Assembly: GCF_014898055.3 (NCBI RefSeq)
Contig: NW_026555331.1
Location: forward strand, 112,837,194-112,901,193
Direction of reading: 5' to 3'
Length of the DNA stretch: 64,000 bases
Source of the DNA: Talpa occidentalis
Taxonomy: Eukaryota; Chordata; Mammalia; Eulipotyphla; Talpidae
The notes under the pieces are model-generated. The model saw only the letters and a program-made list of their open reading frames with translations, was not told the DNA's origin and did not search any database. Below are positions 1 through 11,509 of this stretch, piece by piece. Numbering within the stretch: the stretch's first letter is position 1; every line of letters starts with the position of its first letter. The translations under genes and the position numbers were made by a program.

Positions 1-138
1 ACAGTTCCTAAGGAGGAGGGGAGGGGAAGGGAGAAAGCTATATAGATTGGGTGAGGGGTGTAGGAATGTCAGGGAAGCAAGTGTGTTGTGTTACTGTGTC
101 AAAAACTGATACAAAGTTAAAAAAAATAAAATTAATGG
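1..138 (+). mobile_element. L1 3' end remnant, cut by window edge
   Basis: A G-rich stretch (gaggaggggaggggaaggga) is followed by a tail ending in an A-rich run with AATAAA. This is the usual layout of an L1 3'UTR. The last part resembles the tail of the short L1 at 19452-19648 (an actgtgtcaaaaactga-like segment before the poly-A). The 5' part lies outside the window. The assignment rests on base composition and tail similarity only. Confidence 0.45.
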
Positions 139-2184
139 TAGCAATTTAATATTTCTTAAATACAATTTATAGAATTGACCTTAATTTATAATATCCCTAA
201 AAGCATACATACATCTATGAAAGCTCCCAAGATACCAAATTAGTAAAAACTGGATAATATGAGATCATATTTTTTTATGTGATGAAGTTAAACCAATTGG
301 CAATTTTGAAAACTGACCCAAACTGATAAAGTGTCTTGAGAATTTTCTATACAGAGTTTGAAGTAAATATCAGCAATCCTTATTCAAGTAGGAGTTCCTT
401 TGGAATTTGTGTGGGGATATCAAGTTGTATTGCAACAAATTCCCATTGTCGATCATTTAAAACGTTTCCTTCTTTTGCTGTTGTAATTACTTAATAAACA
501 TCACCCAAGCTATAGCTTTGCTATATCTAAATATTTATCTTTATATACTACTTTAGGAAAGAGTCCCCAATTTTTGAAACATTATCTTCTGTTTGGAGAA
601 ATAAGATTGTCAGGAATATAGAAGTCTGGACAGGGTCTCTTTTCAAATTTAATACATAAAATCAAATAAAACTTTCTCTTCAGTATAAAGGTACTGTTTA
701 TCATTCTTTTTTCTTTGTGGCAATTCATCTTATTCTTCTTGATTAACTGTGAAAAACAAATGTGAAATCTTATCAGTGAGGTAACATTTCCAGGTTTGTT
801 TTCTGTCTTTATTGTTATGAAGTTGATTTTTGCTGTTGTTGATTTTTTGAGGGCAAGTTTTTGAAAAGAAAGTTTCCATTCTTTTGACTTTGCCTGGTCT
901 GACTCTTTTGACATTAAGAAAATTTTTTACTGTTGGTGTATTTCTGTTTGTTGCTGCTTATTATTCACCTTGTCTCAATTTTTGCCTTCTGTTCCATGGA
1001 CATAAAGAGCCCACCTTGTGCAGTCACTGGGTAGAGTATGGGGCAGTAGAGAAGGTGGTTCCAGTGTCTCAGTCATTAATGTGATGTGGCTGATACTTCA
1101 GAATGGTCAAGTCTTATATAATTGCCAAATGCAATTGGGACATGAACTGTAAGTTATTTGGGCGTTATCCTCTGTTTTCTGTGACTTCTATCTTGCGTCT
1201 CCTTCCTTTCAAACTGTAAAACTTTCTGACCTAGAACTTTATTCTTCTCTCAGTTATGAATTATCTCATTCATAAAACAAAGACATATTTTAGGACTGAA
1301 ATATTCCTATATACATAAATACTAATTTACATAGCACTTTCATCAGCATTAAAGTTTTTGAGAAATGATGGCTGTCTCTACCTATTGAAGGCTAATAAAG
1401 AATTTTCTACTTGTTTGCTTTCATGCATTTAGATTTATTTGTCTCAGGTTTCAGTGTCACAGTGAATCATTAAGCACAGAAAAGGGCACACCTCTAATTT
1501 TAGGAAAGACTGGGAGTGTGAAGGTAATCACACTTTTAGAGAGATATCCGTTGCCTGGAAAGGAAATTGCAGCTGTTATTTCCAGTGCTTTAATTAAGAA
1601 ACTGGCCAATGCAGGCCTGTTAATGCAGGCCTGACAACCCAGTTTAAGAAAACCTGTTGGGTAGAGGGCTCAATTGGAAATATGAAATAGAAAGGTATTC
1701 ATTGTCATTAGAAAAAGATTTCTCATTTTTGAAGGATTTAAAACAGGAGAGCTTTCAATAGAGAGCTTTCAAAGTTTTGTTAGGGAGTAATTAAAGCTTG
1801 TTGGAAAAACTTTAGGCAGAGAATAGGAAAAGAGCTGGGATTAAATTTGTTGTCAGATAACTTGGTTCTAAAGCAATTAACCTAATTGTGTCTTATGGAG
1901 AGATGGCCTTTAGATAGTTTCACTTCATAACCAAATTATCAGTTTTAATTATATTCCTAGATTGTGATAGAGAATTTTGACAAAGACTGTTTGATAAAAG
2001 ATTAAAGTCAAAAGGCACTTTTACATATGTTGCAAATATATTTGCAGAAATAGAAAAGTAGACTTTACAATGTGCTACATGGTTATTTCCTGGTAACAGA
2101 AATCTGTCAGTCTGTTAACATGCATGGACACTTATTAGTATGGTGTTACTTTTTATTCTTCATTGCACCACTTCTTTTTGAGCA
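139..2184. other. AT-rich intergenic DNA, no gene seen
   Basis: No convincing coding region is present. The longest open frames (582-914 minus, 884-1084 plus) are short, AT-rich and have no recognisable domain. The stretch holds one copy of a local duplication (211-410) and a small tandem repeat of aatgcaggcctg near 1610-1633. Nothing else was recognised. Confidence 0.6.
211..410 (+). repeat. Local duplication, copy 1 (partner at 10697-10904)
   Basis: From acatctatgaaagctcccaa to tggaatttgt the sequence matches 10697-10904 almost base for base, with scattered substitutions and small indels (roughly 10 percent different by eye). Outside these limits the two flanks are unrelated. Both copies lie in the same orientation, about 10.5 kb apart. 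It could be a local segmental duplication or two copies of an unrecognised dispersed repeat. Confidence 0.8.
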
Positions 2185-2390
2185 ACTTTTGAAGTATAAA
2201 GGACAGTCAAAACACTGTACATATTTAATGTATAAAGATTGATAAGTTTGTACATATGCTTACATTCATTGAACCACCTTCACAATCACAGTAGAAAACA
2301 TACCCATCACCTCCACAAATGTTTCATTTATATGCAGTTTTTGTGTTTTCTCATGTAAATATAATTCTGTATTATAGGAACCAAGAGCTA
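2185..2390 (-). mobile_element. Old L1 3'UTR-like fragment
   Basis: The text around 2205-2330 (ctgtacatatttaatgtata, then agtagaaaacatacccatca) follows the pattern of the 3'UTR of old mammalian L1M families as it appears when the element lies on the minus strand. It is heavily diverged and no ends can be fixed. Confidence 0.4.
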
Positions 2391-2632
2391 GCTAATTACA
2401 GATGAAAGAGAAGTTTTCTAAATTTTATATTAAATGGTTGATTTGTATAGATCAAAATTTAAGTTTAAAAACACACATGTGTTTTACTTCATAAAGCATT
2501 TTTTTTCTTTTTTTTAAGCATTTTTTTTCTTTTGTAGTTATTTCTTCACCCTTGGCATTATTTGTGAGTCACATTATTGTGAGTGTTTATAAAAATAGAA
2601 TACAGTGTGACACTGGTAGGCCTGTGGGTTTT

Positions 2633-3575
2633 TTATTTTTATTTTTTTAATTTTAATTTTATTTTTGTATTCCTCATACAATTGCAACCCCCTTATTTTG
2701 ACCCCAACCCTCCTTTCCCCAACCCCCACCCCCCATAGAGTGTCTCTGGTTCATAGTTGTTTGTTGATTTTGATTTTTACTTTCTTATAGTTATTCTTTT
2801 TCCTGGTCTCTTATTTAAGTTTTCTAGATTCCTGCTATGAGTGAGACCATCCGGTATTTTTCTTTTTCTTTCTGGCTTATTTCGCTGAGCATGATCCCTT
2901 CCAGCGCCATCCATGTTGCTGTAAATTGCATGTGTTTATCTTTTTTGAATGCTGAGTAATATTCCATTGTGTATATGTACCATATTTTCTTGATCCAATC
3001 ATCTATTTTTGGGCATTTGGGTTGTTTCCAAAGCTTAGCTATTGTAAATAGTGCTGCTATAAACATAGGGGCGCAGGTGCTCTTTGGAATTGATGTTTCT
3101 GTGTCCTTTGGGTAAATCCCAGGAGTGGAATTGCTGGATCATATGGAAGATCTATGTTTAGTAGGTCAAGAAATCTCCACACAGCTCTCCATAGTGGTTG
3201 GACCAGTTTGCACTCCCACCAACAGTGCAGGAGAGTTCCTTTTTCTCTACAACCTCGCCAACATTTGTTGTTGCTAGTTTTTTTGATATGTGCCATTCTC
3301 ACTGGTGTAAGATGGTATCTCATGGTAGTTTTGATTTGCATTTCCCTGCTTACAAGTGATTTTGAACATTTTTTCATATGCCTGTTGGCCATTTGCATTT
3401 CCTCCTCAGAGAAGTTTCTTTTTAGCTCTTCTGCCCATTTTTTGACTGGATTATTTTCTTTGTTTTTGTTGAGTTTCGTTTTGTCAGCTCTTTGTAGAAT
3501 TTTGTGGTCAGTCCTTTATCATTAGTGTTGTGTGCAAAAATGTTCTCCCAGTCGGTGGGGTTTCTCTTTGTTTTT
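2633..3575 (-). mobile_element. Young L1, 5'-truncated
   Basis: In element sense this starts inside the last third of ORF2 near 3575, runs through the ORF2 C-terminus, the G-rich 3'UTR (reads C-rich on plus near 2700-2740) and a poly-A tail (poly-T on plus at 2631-2660). The flanks carry a probable target-site duplication: gcctgtgggtttt at 2620-2632 and gcctgcggtttt at 3576-3587, with one substitution. It shares high identity with the L1 copies at 5.9, 13.5, 27.8 and 40.7 kb, so it is one of the young insertions. The start within ORF2 is the ordinary result of incomplete reverse transcription. Confidence 0.9.
2824..3398 (-). pseudogene. L1 ORF2 C-terminal fragment
   Basis: Two overlapping minus frames (3398-3057 and 3066-2824) together encode the ORF2p C-terminus. 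The first includes the cysteine-rich motif [18 protein letters not shown], where the second glycine of the family form CGEKG has become arginine (CREKG). The second includes [24 protein letters not shown] residues (here [10 protein letters not shown]) ending in SLIAGI. A frameshift near 3105-3115 (GFTQRTQ instead of GIYPKDT) separates the frames. No start, endonuclease or RT domain is present, so it is non-functional. Confidence 0.85.
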
Positions 3576-3699
3576 GCCTGCGGTTTTAGAAATCCGTGTT
3601 AAGCTATTACCCTTAGCTTGTTATCATAGCTACATCTTAACCAAATCCAGTATTACTAGGCAATTATCTGGAAATGTCATTTAAGTACTGAAGCTTTTA

Positions 3700-4002
3700 C
3701 CATGTACAGTTAATTCTTGTTATTGGAAGTGTCATTTATTAAAGCATTGAAGCTTTTAGTATATGCAGTAAATTCTCATTACTAGTTTAGTTTATAAAGT
3801 TACAGCAAAGGTTGAATCAGCAAATACTGAACCTTTGCTCCTGGGCAAGACACAGAGTCTCTGCAACATTTTCATCAGCCATTTAAAGAATAAACATGTT
3901 TTATGTGTGTCTCTGCTTAAATAGGTCTAATATATTTTGTTAACTAATTAATATATATTGTTTAATATATATTGTTAACTAATTCTAAAACTATGGCCAT
4001 CA
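3700..4002 (+). mobile_element. Fossil DNA transposon, left part
   Basis: The stretch from 3766 (cagtaaattctcattact) through gcaaatactgaacctttgct to ttttatgtgtgtctctgctt matches, as I remember it, a common mammalian class II fossil of the Tigger/MER type. The same element resumes at 5451 after a nested L1. The terminal segment appears twice (3707 and 3766), giving a tandem duplication of about 59 bp that includes the flanking gaagcttttag-like text. The exact family is not certain. Confidence 0.5.
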
Positions 4003-4558
4003 CAATTCCTCTACCAGGGATCTAAACCCAAAGGACACAAAAATATTGATTCAAAAGAACACCTGTACACCTATGTTTATTGCAGCACTATTTACAATAG
4101 CTAAAACCTGAAAATAACCCAAATGCCCAAAAAATAGATGACTAGATCAAGAAGATGTGGCGTATATGCACAATGGAATATTATTCAGCCATCAAAAAAG
4201 ATAAACTCATGCCATTTGCAGCAACGTGAATAGAACTAGAAGGAATTATGCTCAGTGAAATAAGTCAGAAGAACAAAGAAAAATATCGGATGGTTTTACT
4301 TATAGCAGGAATATAGGGAAACCAGGTAAGACATCAGTGTAAAAAATAGTAACAGTACAAAACACAACAAAGCAAAAATGGACAATTATAAATCAGAGAC
4401 ATATTGCAGGGGAGGAGGAAGGAGAGGGATCAGAGGGAAGGAGGGAGGAGCACAGGGGACTGAGGTGATGGTGCGCGGGTGTATTGGTGAAGGAAACTAT
4501 GGGGGACTACACGTGAGGGGGTGGGGGGAAGCAAATATTGTTTCAAAATGAACAATGA

Positions 4559-5364
4559 CATTTGTGAACCTGTGTTCAGAGCAATATTATTTGCAATTTC
4601 CAGAAGATGTAAGCAACTCCAGTGTGTAAACAAAATATGACATATAGATAAAATAGAAATTTGTTCATCCTTAAAAAATTCTGACACATACTGTAACCTG
4701 GAGGAATCTTGAGCATATTAAGCTAAGTGAAATGAGCTAGTCACAAAAACAAACAAACAAACAAATACTCAATGAATACTGTACAAATACTGTATGGATA
4801 TGTCTTAAGGTACATGAATAGTGAAATTTTTTTTTAAAGATTTATTTATTTATTTATACAAGCACTGGGTACAGTCAGAAGCGCAGGAGGGTGAGAGAAT
4901 TCACCAGAGCCAGAGCAGGGAGCAGAGCAGGCAGAAGGACCGAAGTACACTGCTGAGGGGAGCAGCGGGTGGCAGGAGAGGTCTGCGCGCCATGTGGGAC
5001 CCTCTCCGGTGACCGTGGAGCAGCCGGGGATCAAACCGGCGGTGCAGAGGCTGCGGGCAGCTCCGCAGCCCAGTGCTCAACCGCTGCGCCACTGGGGAGG
5101 CCCCCAATAGTGAAATTTATAGAGACAAAAAAAATAGAATGGTGGTTGCCAGGGACTGGGGAAGGTGGGGATGGACAGTTAATGTTTAATGGGTATACAG
5201 TTTCAGAATTTCAGTTTGCAGGGTGGAAAGGGTTGTGGGGATGGATGGTGGTGATGCTTGCACAATGATGTGAATAGACAATACCAGTGAGCTGTATATC
5301 AAAAAAATGGATAGTAAATTTAAGTATGTTTATGTGACTATAATTAAAAAAAAGTTAAAACTAA
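4559..5364 (+). mobile_element. Old L1M-type fragment (B) nested in L1 (A)
   Basis: This holds an ORF2 end (gttcatccttaaaaaattct, aagctaagtgaaatgagcta) and a 3'UTR with tggtggttgccagggactgg and ggatggtggtgatgcttgca, typical of older mammalian L1 families, then a poly-A near 5345-5364. A perfect 14-bp repeat, aaaatgaacaatga, flanks it at 4545-4558 and 5365-5378, which is good evidence for insertion into the tail of L1 (A). A SINE interrupts it at 4830-5105. Confidence 0.7.
4830..5105 (-). mobile_element. tRNA-derived SINE, copy 1
   Basis: On the minus strand the unit begins with a tRNA-like head containing ctccccagtggcgcagcggt and a box B-like segment, followed by a body with cagcagtgtacttcggtcct and cagtgcttgtataaataaat, ending in (AAAT)n and poly-A. 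A perfect 13-bp duplication, aatagtgaaattt, flanks it (4817-4829 and 5106-5118). It carries no protein. It depends on L1-type machinery for movement by analogy with other mammalian SINEs. Confidence 0.92.
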
Positions 5365-5450
5365 AAAATGAACAATGATGTAAAAAATAAAAAAATTAGT
5401 ATAAAACAAATTAAATTAAAAAATAAAAATAAATAAAATTATGACCATCA

Positions 5451-5665
5451 GCACTCTAATTTTCCCATGAAGGGAGCTTATTTAGCACAGAAATTTCCTC
5501 CATTTGGCACATTTTGAACTTAAAGGATTATTAGACAGCACTTAGCACTGTGCATGGGGGCTATTTTAAAGATCAGCATCACTCACATAAGGCAAAAAAT
5601 AATGCAAAAAACATGCTGTGAAAAGTTAATTTGATTATGAGAATTGAAATGGGAATGTGCTTATT
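5451..5665 (+). mobile_element. Fossil DNA transposon, right part
   Basis: Text such as gcactctaattttcccatga, agacagcacttagcactgtg and gggggctattttaaagatca continues the element broken off at 4002. The join is exact apart from the L1 target-site duplication. The right terminus is not clear. Confidence 0.5.
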
Positions 5666-5671
5666 GGGTGA

Positions 5672-5875
5672 CTTAATTTTTTTTAATTAATAATGTATCA
5701 TTATTTTACACCCTCATTTGTTTCTTTACAATATAGATCTTCTCCCTTTATGTGTGGTCTCCATAGTATACCCACCACCATAGTGCATTGTGTTCTCCTC
5801 TCATTTCTCCCCTCCCACTGCCCCAACCTCTGCTGAATGCCTTAGATCTATGGTCAGCTTTCAAGGGTCAGTTTT
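5672..5875 (-). mobile_element. Old L1, 3' part (continues at 8507)
   Basis: A poly-T run, then a C-rich 3'UTR segment (cctctcatttctcccctccc) reads as the 3' end of an older L1 on the minus strand. It is cut at the target site tcaagggtcagtttt by the young L1 and resumes at 8507 with the preceding sequence. Confidence 0.7.
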
Positions 5876-6160
5876 TTTTTTTTTTTTATATGATCACATT
5901 CTATTATTCTTTAACATATAAAAATGGAGCAAAGTATTAAATTAATTTATTTATTTATTTTTTTTTTCACACATTTTTGCTGTTACATGTATATTGTTCC
6001 TTTGGAATATTTTTATACTGATAAACCCTTAATTTGGTTTATTTCTAAATGGAAGATTTATTTCAATTTATTTCTAAATGGAAGATGAAAGTAGAAATCA
6101 TAGCTTTTGGTAAATGCAATTTTTTTTTTTTTTTTTTTACCTTGGAAAAATTTTTTTTTT
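5876..6160 (-). mobile_element. Apparent L1 3' transduction, possibly serial
   Basis: Between the natural L1 end and the TSD lie three blocks separated by A-rich runs (T-rich on plus at 5871-5889, 5942-5969 and 6121-6138, and again 6150-6162). None of it resembles L1. The middle block has a 29-bp-period duplication (tttatttctaaatggaagat at 6038-6057 and 6067-6086). The multiple internal A-runs suggest more than one round of readthrough. A later insertion into the tail is the alternative. Confidence 0.7.
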
Positions 6161-6370
6161 TCCATATTTATTTTATTTTATTATTTTTTTTATTATTAGA
6201 TAATAAATTTTATTGTTATATTCCCCATATAATTGCAGCCCCCCATTCTGACCCCAATCCCTCCCCTCCCCCCCGCCCCCCTAAAAGTGTCTCTGGTTCA
6301 TAGTTTTTTGTTGATTTTGATTTTCACTTTCTTATAGTTATTCATTTTCCTGGTCCCTTATTTAAGTTTT

Positions 6371-8491
6371 CTAGATTCCTGCTATGAGTGAGACCATCCG
6401 GTATTTTTCTTTTTCTTTTTGGCTTATTTCACTGAGCATGATCCCTTCCAGCGCCATCCATGTTGCTGCAAATTGCATGTGTTTATCTTTTTTGAATGCT
6501 GAGTAATATTCCATGGTATATATGTACCACATCTTCTTGATCCAGTCATCTATTTTTGGGCATTTGGGTTGTTTCCAAAGCTTAGCTATTGTGAACAGTG
6601 CTGCTATAAACATAGGGGTGCAGGTGTTCTTTGGAATTGATGTTTCTGTGTCCTTTGGGTAAATTCCTAGGAGTGGAATTGCTGGATCCCGTGGAAGCTC
6701 TATGTTTAGTAGGTCCAGAAATCTCCACACAGCTTTCCACAGTGGTTGGACCAGTTTGCACTCCCACCAACAGTGCAGAAGAGTTCCTTTTTCTCCACAA
6801 CCTCGCCAACATTTGTTGTTGCTAGTTTTTTTAATATGTGCCATTCTCACTGGTGTAAGATGGTATCTCATGGTAGTTTTGATTTGCATTTCCCTGATTG
6901 CAAGTGATGTTGAACATTTTTTCATATGCCTGTTGGCCATTTGCATTTCCTCTTCTGAGAAGTTTCTTTTTAGCTCTTCTGCCCATTTTTTGACTGGATT
7001 GTTTTCTTTGTTTTGTTGAGTCTCATCAGCTCTTTGCAGATTTTTGTGATCAGTCCTTTATCATTAGTGTTGGGTGCAAAAATGTTCTCCCAGTTGGTGG
7101 GGTTTCTCTTTGTTTTTGTTATTGTCTCTTTTGCTGTGCAGAAGCTCTTTAATTTGATGTAGTCCCATCTATTTATCTTCGCCTTCACTATCACTGCTTT
7201 GGGTGATGTGTCTGTAAAGATGTCTTTGATGTGCAAATCACGTAGTGTTTCGCCTATATTTCCTTCTATATATTTTATGGTTTCAGGTCTTATGTCTAGT
7301 TCTTTAATCCATTTTGAGTTGATTTTTGTGTATGGTGTGAGGTAGTGGTCAAGCTTCATTCTTTTGCATGTAGCGACCCAGTTTTCCCAGCACCATTTAT
7401 TGAACAAACTTTCTTTGCTCCAATGCATAGTTTTTGCTCCTTTGTCAAAGATTAGTTGACCATAAATCTGTGGGTTTATTTCTGGATTTTCTATTCGATT
7501 CCATTGGTCTGTATGTCTGTTCTTGTTCCAATACCATGCAGTTTTGATGATTATGGCTTTGTAGTAGAGTTTGAAGTCTGGGAGTGTGATGCCTCCATTC
7601 CCTTCTTTTTTTTTCAGGAGAGCTTTGGCTATTCAGGGTTTTTTGTGATTCCATATGAATTTCATCAATAATTGTTCTATTTCTTTGAAGAATGACATTG
7701 AAATTTTGATTGGAATAGCATTGAATCTGTATATTGCTTTTGGAAGGATGGCCATTTTAATAATGTTTATTCTTCCAATCCATGAGCAGGGGATGTCTCT
7801 CCATTTCTTTGTGTCTTCTTCTATTTCTTTTAACAGTGTTTTATAGTTTTCTTTGTATAGGTCCTTTACCTCTTTTGTTAGATTTATTCCCAAATATTTG
7901 ATTTTTTTTGTTTCAATAACGAAAGGGATGGTTTTTTTGATTTCTTCTTCTTCAGATTTATTGTTTGTGTATAGGAAGGCTACTGACTTTTGCGTGTTGA
8001 TTTTGTATCCTGCCACTTTACTGAACTGATTGATGAGTTGAATTAGCTTTTCTGTGGAGTTTTTGGGGTTCTCTATGTATAATATCATATCGTCTGCAAA
8101 TAGTGATAGTTTGACTTCTTCTTTTCCTATTTGGATTCCTTGGATGTCTTTCTCTTGTCTTATTGCCCTGGCTAGGACTTCCAGTATTATATTGAAAAGC
8201 AGTGGTGAGAGTGGACATCCTTGTCTTGTTCCAGATCTTAATGGAATTGCTTTCAGCTTTTCACCATTGAGAATGATACTGGCTGTTGGCTTGTCATAGA
8301 TGGCCTTTATGATGTTAAGGTATGTTCCTTGTATCCCAAGAATTTCAAGGGCTTTTATCATGAATGGGTGTTGCACTTTGTCGAAAGCTTTCTCAGCATC
8401 TATTGATATTATCATATGGTTTTTATATTTCTTTTTGTTGATGTGTTGGATAACGTTGATTGATTTTCGGATGTTAAACCATCCTTGTGTC
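6371..8491 (-). pseudogene. L1 ORF2 fragment, RT to C-terminus
   Basis: Frames 8415-7633, 7428-6970 and 6946-6371 together encode the RT core ([12 protein letters not shown] retained), thumb region and the C-terminal cysteine motif [18 protein letters not shown]. Breaks occur near 7630 (a stop in place of the family arginine codon) and near 6990-7020 (frameshift in a T-run). The endonuclease domain is absent through truncation, so no active protein is expected. Confidence 0.85.
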
Positions 8492-8506
8492 TCAAGGGTC
8501 AGTTTT

Positions 8507-9430
<924 letters not shown>

Positions 9431-9434
9431 TAAA

Positions 9435-10184
9435 TTCATTAAACTTTAGTATGAGTATATTTAGTATATTACCATTGGAATTGTTATTTCCCCTCTGACT
9501 CAGAGACTTTTTTGTTTCACTAATATTTTCTTTCCTATAATGTACCTGATCTAGAATGCCAGAGTTTTTGCCATTAGATCACTGGGGATAATCACTCAAG
9601 CTTGGGTTACTCTCTTGGGGTTTCTTTTTTCTTTTGATGTGCATAAACTGTGATAGAAAACTGATTCTTGTTGGTCATTTTTGCCTATAGGTACATTATC
9701 TTCATTTTAATAAGATTTGGATGCTGTGGTCTGGAAAAACATATCAGTAAATAACAGAACTGATGAAGGAGTTTTGTGATCTGTTCAATGGTATCATCAT
9801 TTATTTAACTTTGCGCTTTATTTCTTTTCTTTTCAAGTCAATTTTAAAATGTTTTATGATCAACTTTCTGACAGATATTTTTAGTTATGACATTTCTTGG
9901 ATTTCAGTTTATTGCCTAATTTCCAGGTCTATTTAGCAACAGTGGGCTGTGCTTTCTGCCAAAGGACCTCTTTCGGATATGACTTTGTAATAGTTCATTC
10001 CAGATGGGATATTCTTTTAATATCTGCATATATTAGATTTAGTTTCTATCATATTTTTGATGTAATACAGTGTCTGTCAAAGTGTAATACATGTTCTAAA
10101 TGCAAAAATGATCATTAGCTCAGGATAAAGAGACATAGTATAACTGAATAAAAACTACAAATTGCAAGTGAAAAGTGTAGATCT
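9435..10184. other. AT-rich intergenic DNA, nothing recognised
   Basis: There is no coding signal, structured RNA or identifiable repeat. The 73-codon open frame at 9897-10118 has no recognisable motif. Confidence 0.5.
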
Positions 10185-10470
10185 ATACTGTTTAATACTG
10201 TAGCCACTAGCTATATGTGACTATTGATCACTTCACAGGTGGCTTGTTCAAACTGAGATATGCTGTAAGTGTAAAATACATACTAAGTATGGTGATTTAT
10301 AGAAGTAAAAGATTGTAATTTCTCATTAATATTTTTTATGTTTGCTTTTTAAAAACGATGTTAGTTGCAACTGTATTGTTGAAATTAACTTTACTTGTTT
10401 ATTTTTATTTTTTCACTGTGACTACTTGAAAACTTAAAGTTACATATGTGATTTGTATGTATAGCTTTCA
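10185..10470 (+). repeat. Ancient dispersed repeat, MER-type
   Basis: The stretch tgtagccactagctatatgt followed by gactattgatcacttcacag resembles a widespread old mammalian repeat that begins gtagccactagccacatgtg. Divergence is high and I cannot fix the family. Confidence 0.4.
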
Positions 10471-10696
10471 TTGTATTTCCACTGGGTGGTATACAGTATA
10501 CAATTGATAGAGTTGTTATTCTGGATGTTTAAAAAATATAGCCCCTTTATTTCCTTCTCTCTTTTTTCTTTCCCTCTTATGAATATACCTGTAATGTTGT
10601 CCTGTGGGTATAAAATAAGAAATATAATAAGCTTATTTAATGATTAGCTCCTTAGTGACCCACCAACACTCTTCTCATTATGGGTAGTTACTGTGC

Positions 10697-10904
10697 ACAT
10701 CTATGAAAGCTCCCAAGATACCAAATTAGTAAAACCTGGATAATATGAACCCATATTTTTTGATGTGATGAACTGATTGGCAATTTTGAAAACTGACATA
10801 AACTGATAAACTGTCTTGAGAATTTTCTATTCAGAGTTTGAGGTATACAAGTTTGAAAGATGTATCGGCAATCCTTGTTTAAGTAGCAGTTCCTTTGGAA
10901 TTTG
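10697..10904 (+). repeat. Local duplication, copy 2 (partner at 211-410)
   Basis: Same unit as 211-410. Relative to copy 1 it has a small insertion (gtatacaagtttgaaagatg region) and several substitutions. The flanks are unrelated to those of copy 1. Confidence 0.8.
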
Positions 10905-11238
10905 TTACTGCCAATAAAATCTGAATATTTCTGGAGTGTTCAGCAGTACTATATGTTTTAAAATGTTGGATGCAGAGATGGATCAATATAAGAAATATTC
11001 TTTCCTCTATTCATTTTCTTGGTTTAGCATCAAGTACATTATTTGCAAACTTGTTTTTTGGTGGTATTTTTAAAATATTAAAAAAATTTCTTTATTATCA
11101 AAACAACATTTTATTCTGACAAATTTGGACATACAAGATTATATATATCTTATTTCAATATAATGTCCATCACAATTAAGTTATATTAATGTAACATATA
11201 AATGTATACATATATGTGTGTATGTATATGTATATAGT

Positions 11239-11509
11239 CTTTTTTTAAAGATTTATTTATTTATGCATACAAGAGCTGGGGTACAGACCAGAGATGCTGG
11301 TGGTGAGAGGACTCACCAGAGACAGAGTGGGGAACAGAACAGGCAGACTGACTGAAATACACTGCTGAAGGGAATAGCAGGCGAGACAGGAGAGATCTGC
11401 TGCGCCATGTGGGTTTCTCCCTCACCAGCTGGGGATCGAACTCATGCTGCAGAGGCTGTGGAGTGCTTCATAGTGCTGTACTTAATCCCTTGCGCCACCA
11501 GGGAGGCCC
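11239..11509 (-). mobile_element. tRNA-derived SINE, older subtype
   Basis: Same architecture as the SINE at 4830, but with the variant body gcatacaagagctggggtac and ccctcaccagctggggatcg. The head at the right end retains gcgccaccagggaggcc. No clean target-site duplication can be seen. This and the diverged body suggest an older insertion of the same family or a sister subfamily (also at 23635 and 26965). Confidence 0.85.

Larger units (their letters stand above)
4003..5439 (+). mobile_element. Older L1 (A), interrupted by L1 (B)
   Basis: 4003-4558 reads as the ORF2 C-terminus and G-rich 3'UTR of an L1 on the plus strand (atgtttattgcagcactatt, tggaatattattcagccatc, aataagtcagaagaacaaag). Its tail resumes at 5379 (tgtaaaaaataaaaaaatta) after L1 (B). 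The flanks tatggccatca (3992-4002) and tatgaccatca (5440-5450) look like its target-site duplication with one mismatch, lying inside the DNA transposon. It is more diverged than the young minus-strand L1s and has no usable reading frame. Confidence 0.7.
5876..8491 (-). mobile_element. Young L1, 5'-truncated, with 3' transduced DNA
   Basis: The insertion is bounded by a perfect 15-bp target-site duplication tcaagggtcagtttt (5861-5875 and 8492-8506). In element sense it starts in the RT part of ORF2 at 8491, continues through the ORF2 end (6371), the 3'UTR and the normal L1 poly-A (about 6163-6195 on plus). About 285 bp of non-L1 sequence (5876-6160) follow before the terminal poly-A. That extra piece is best read as DNA co-mobilised from downstream of the source element. 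Confidence 0.88.
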
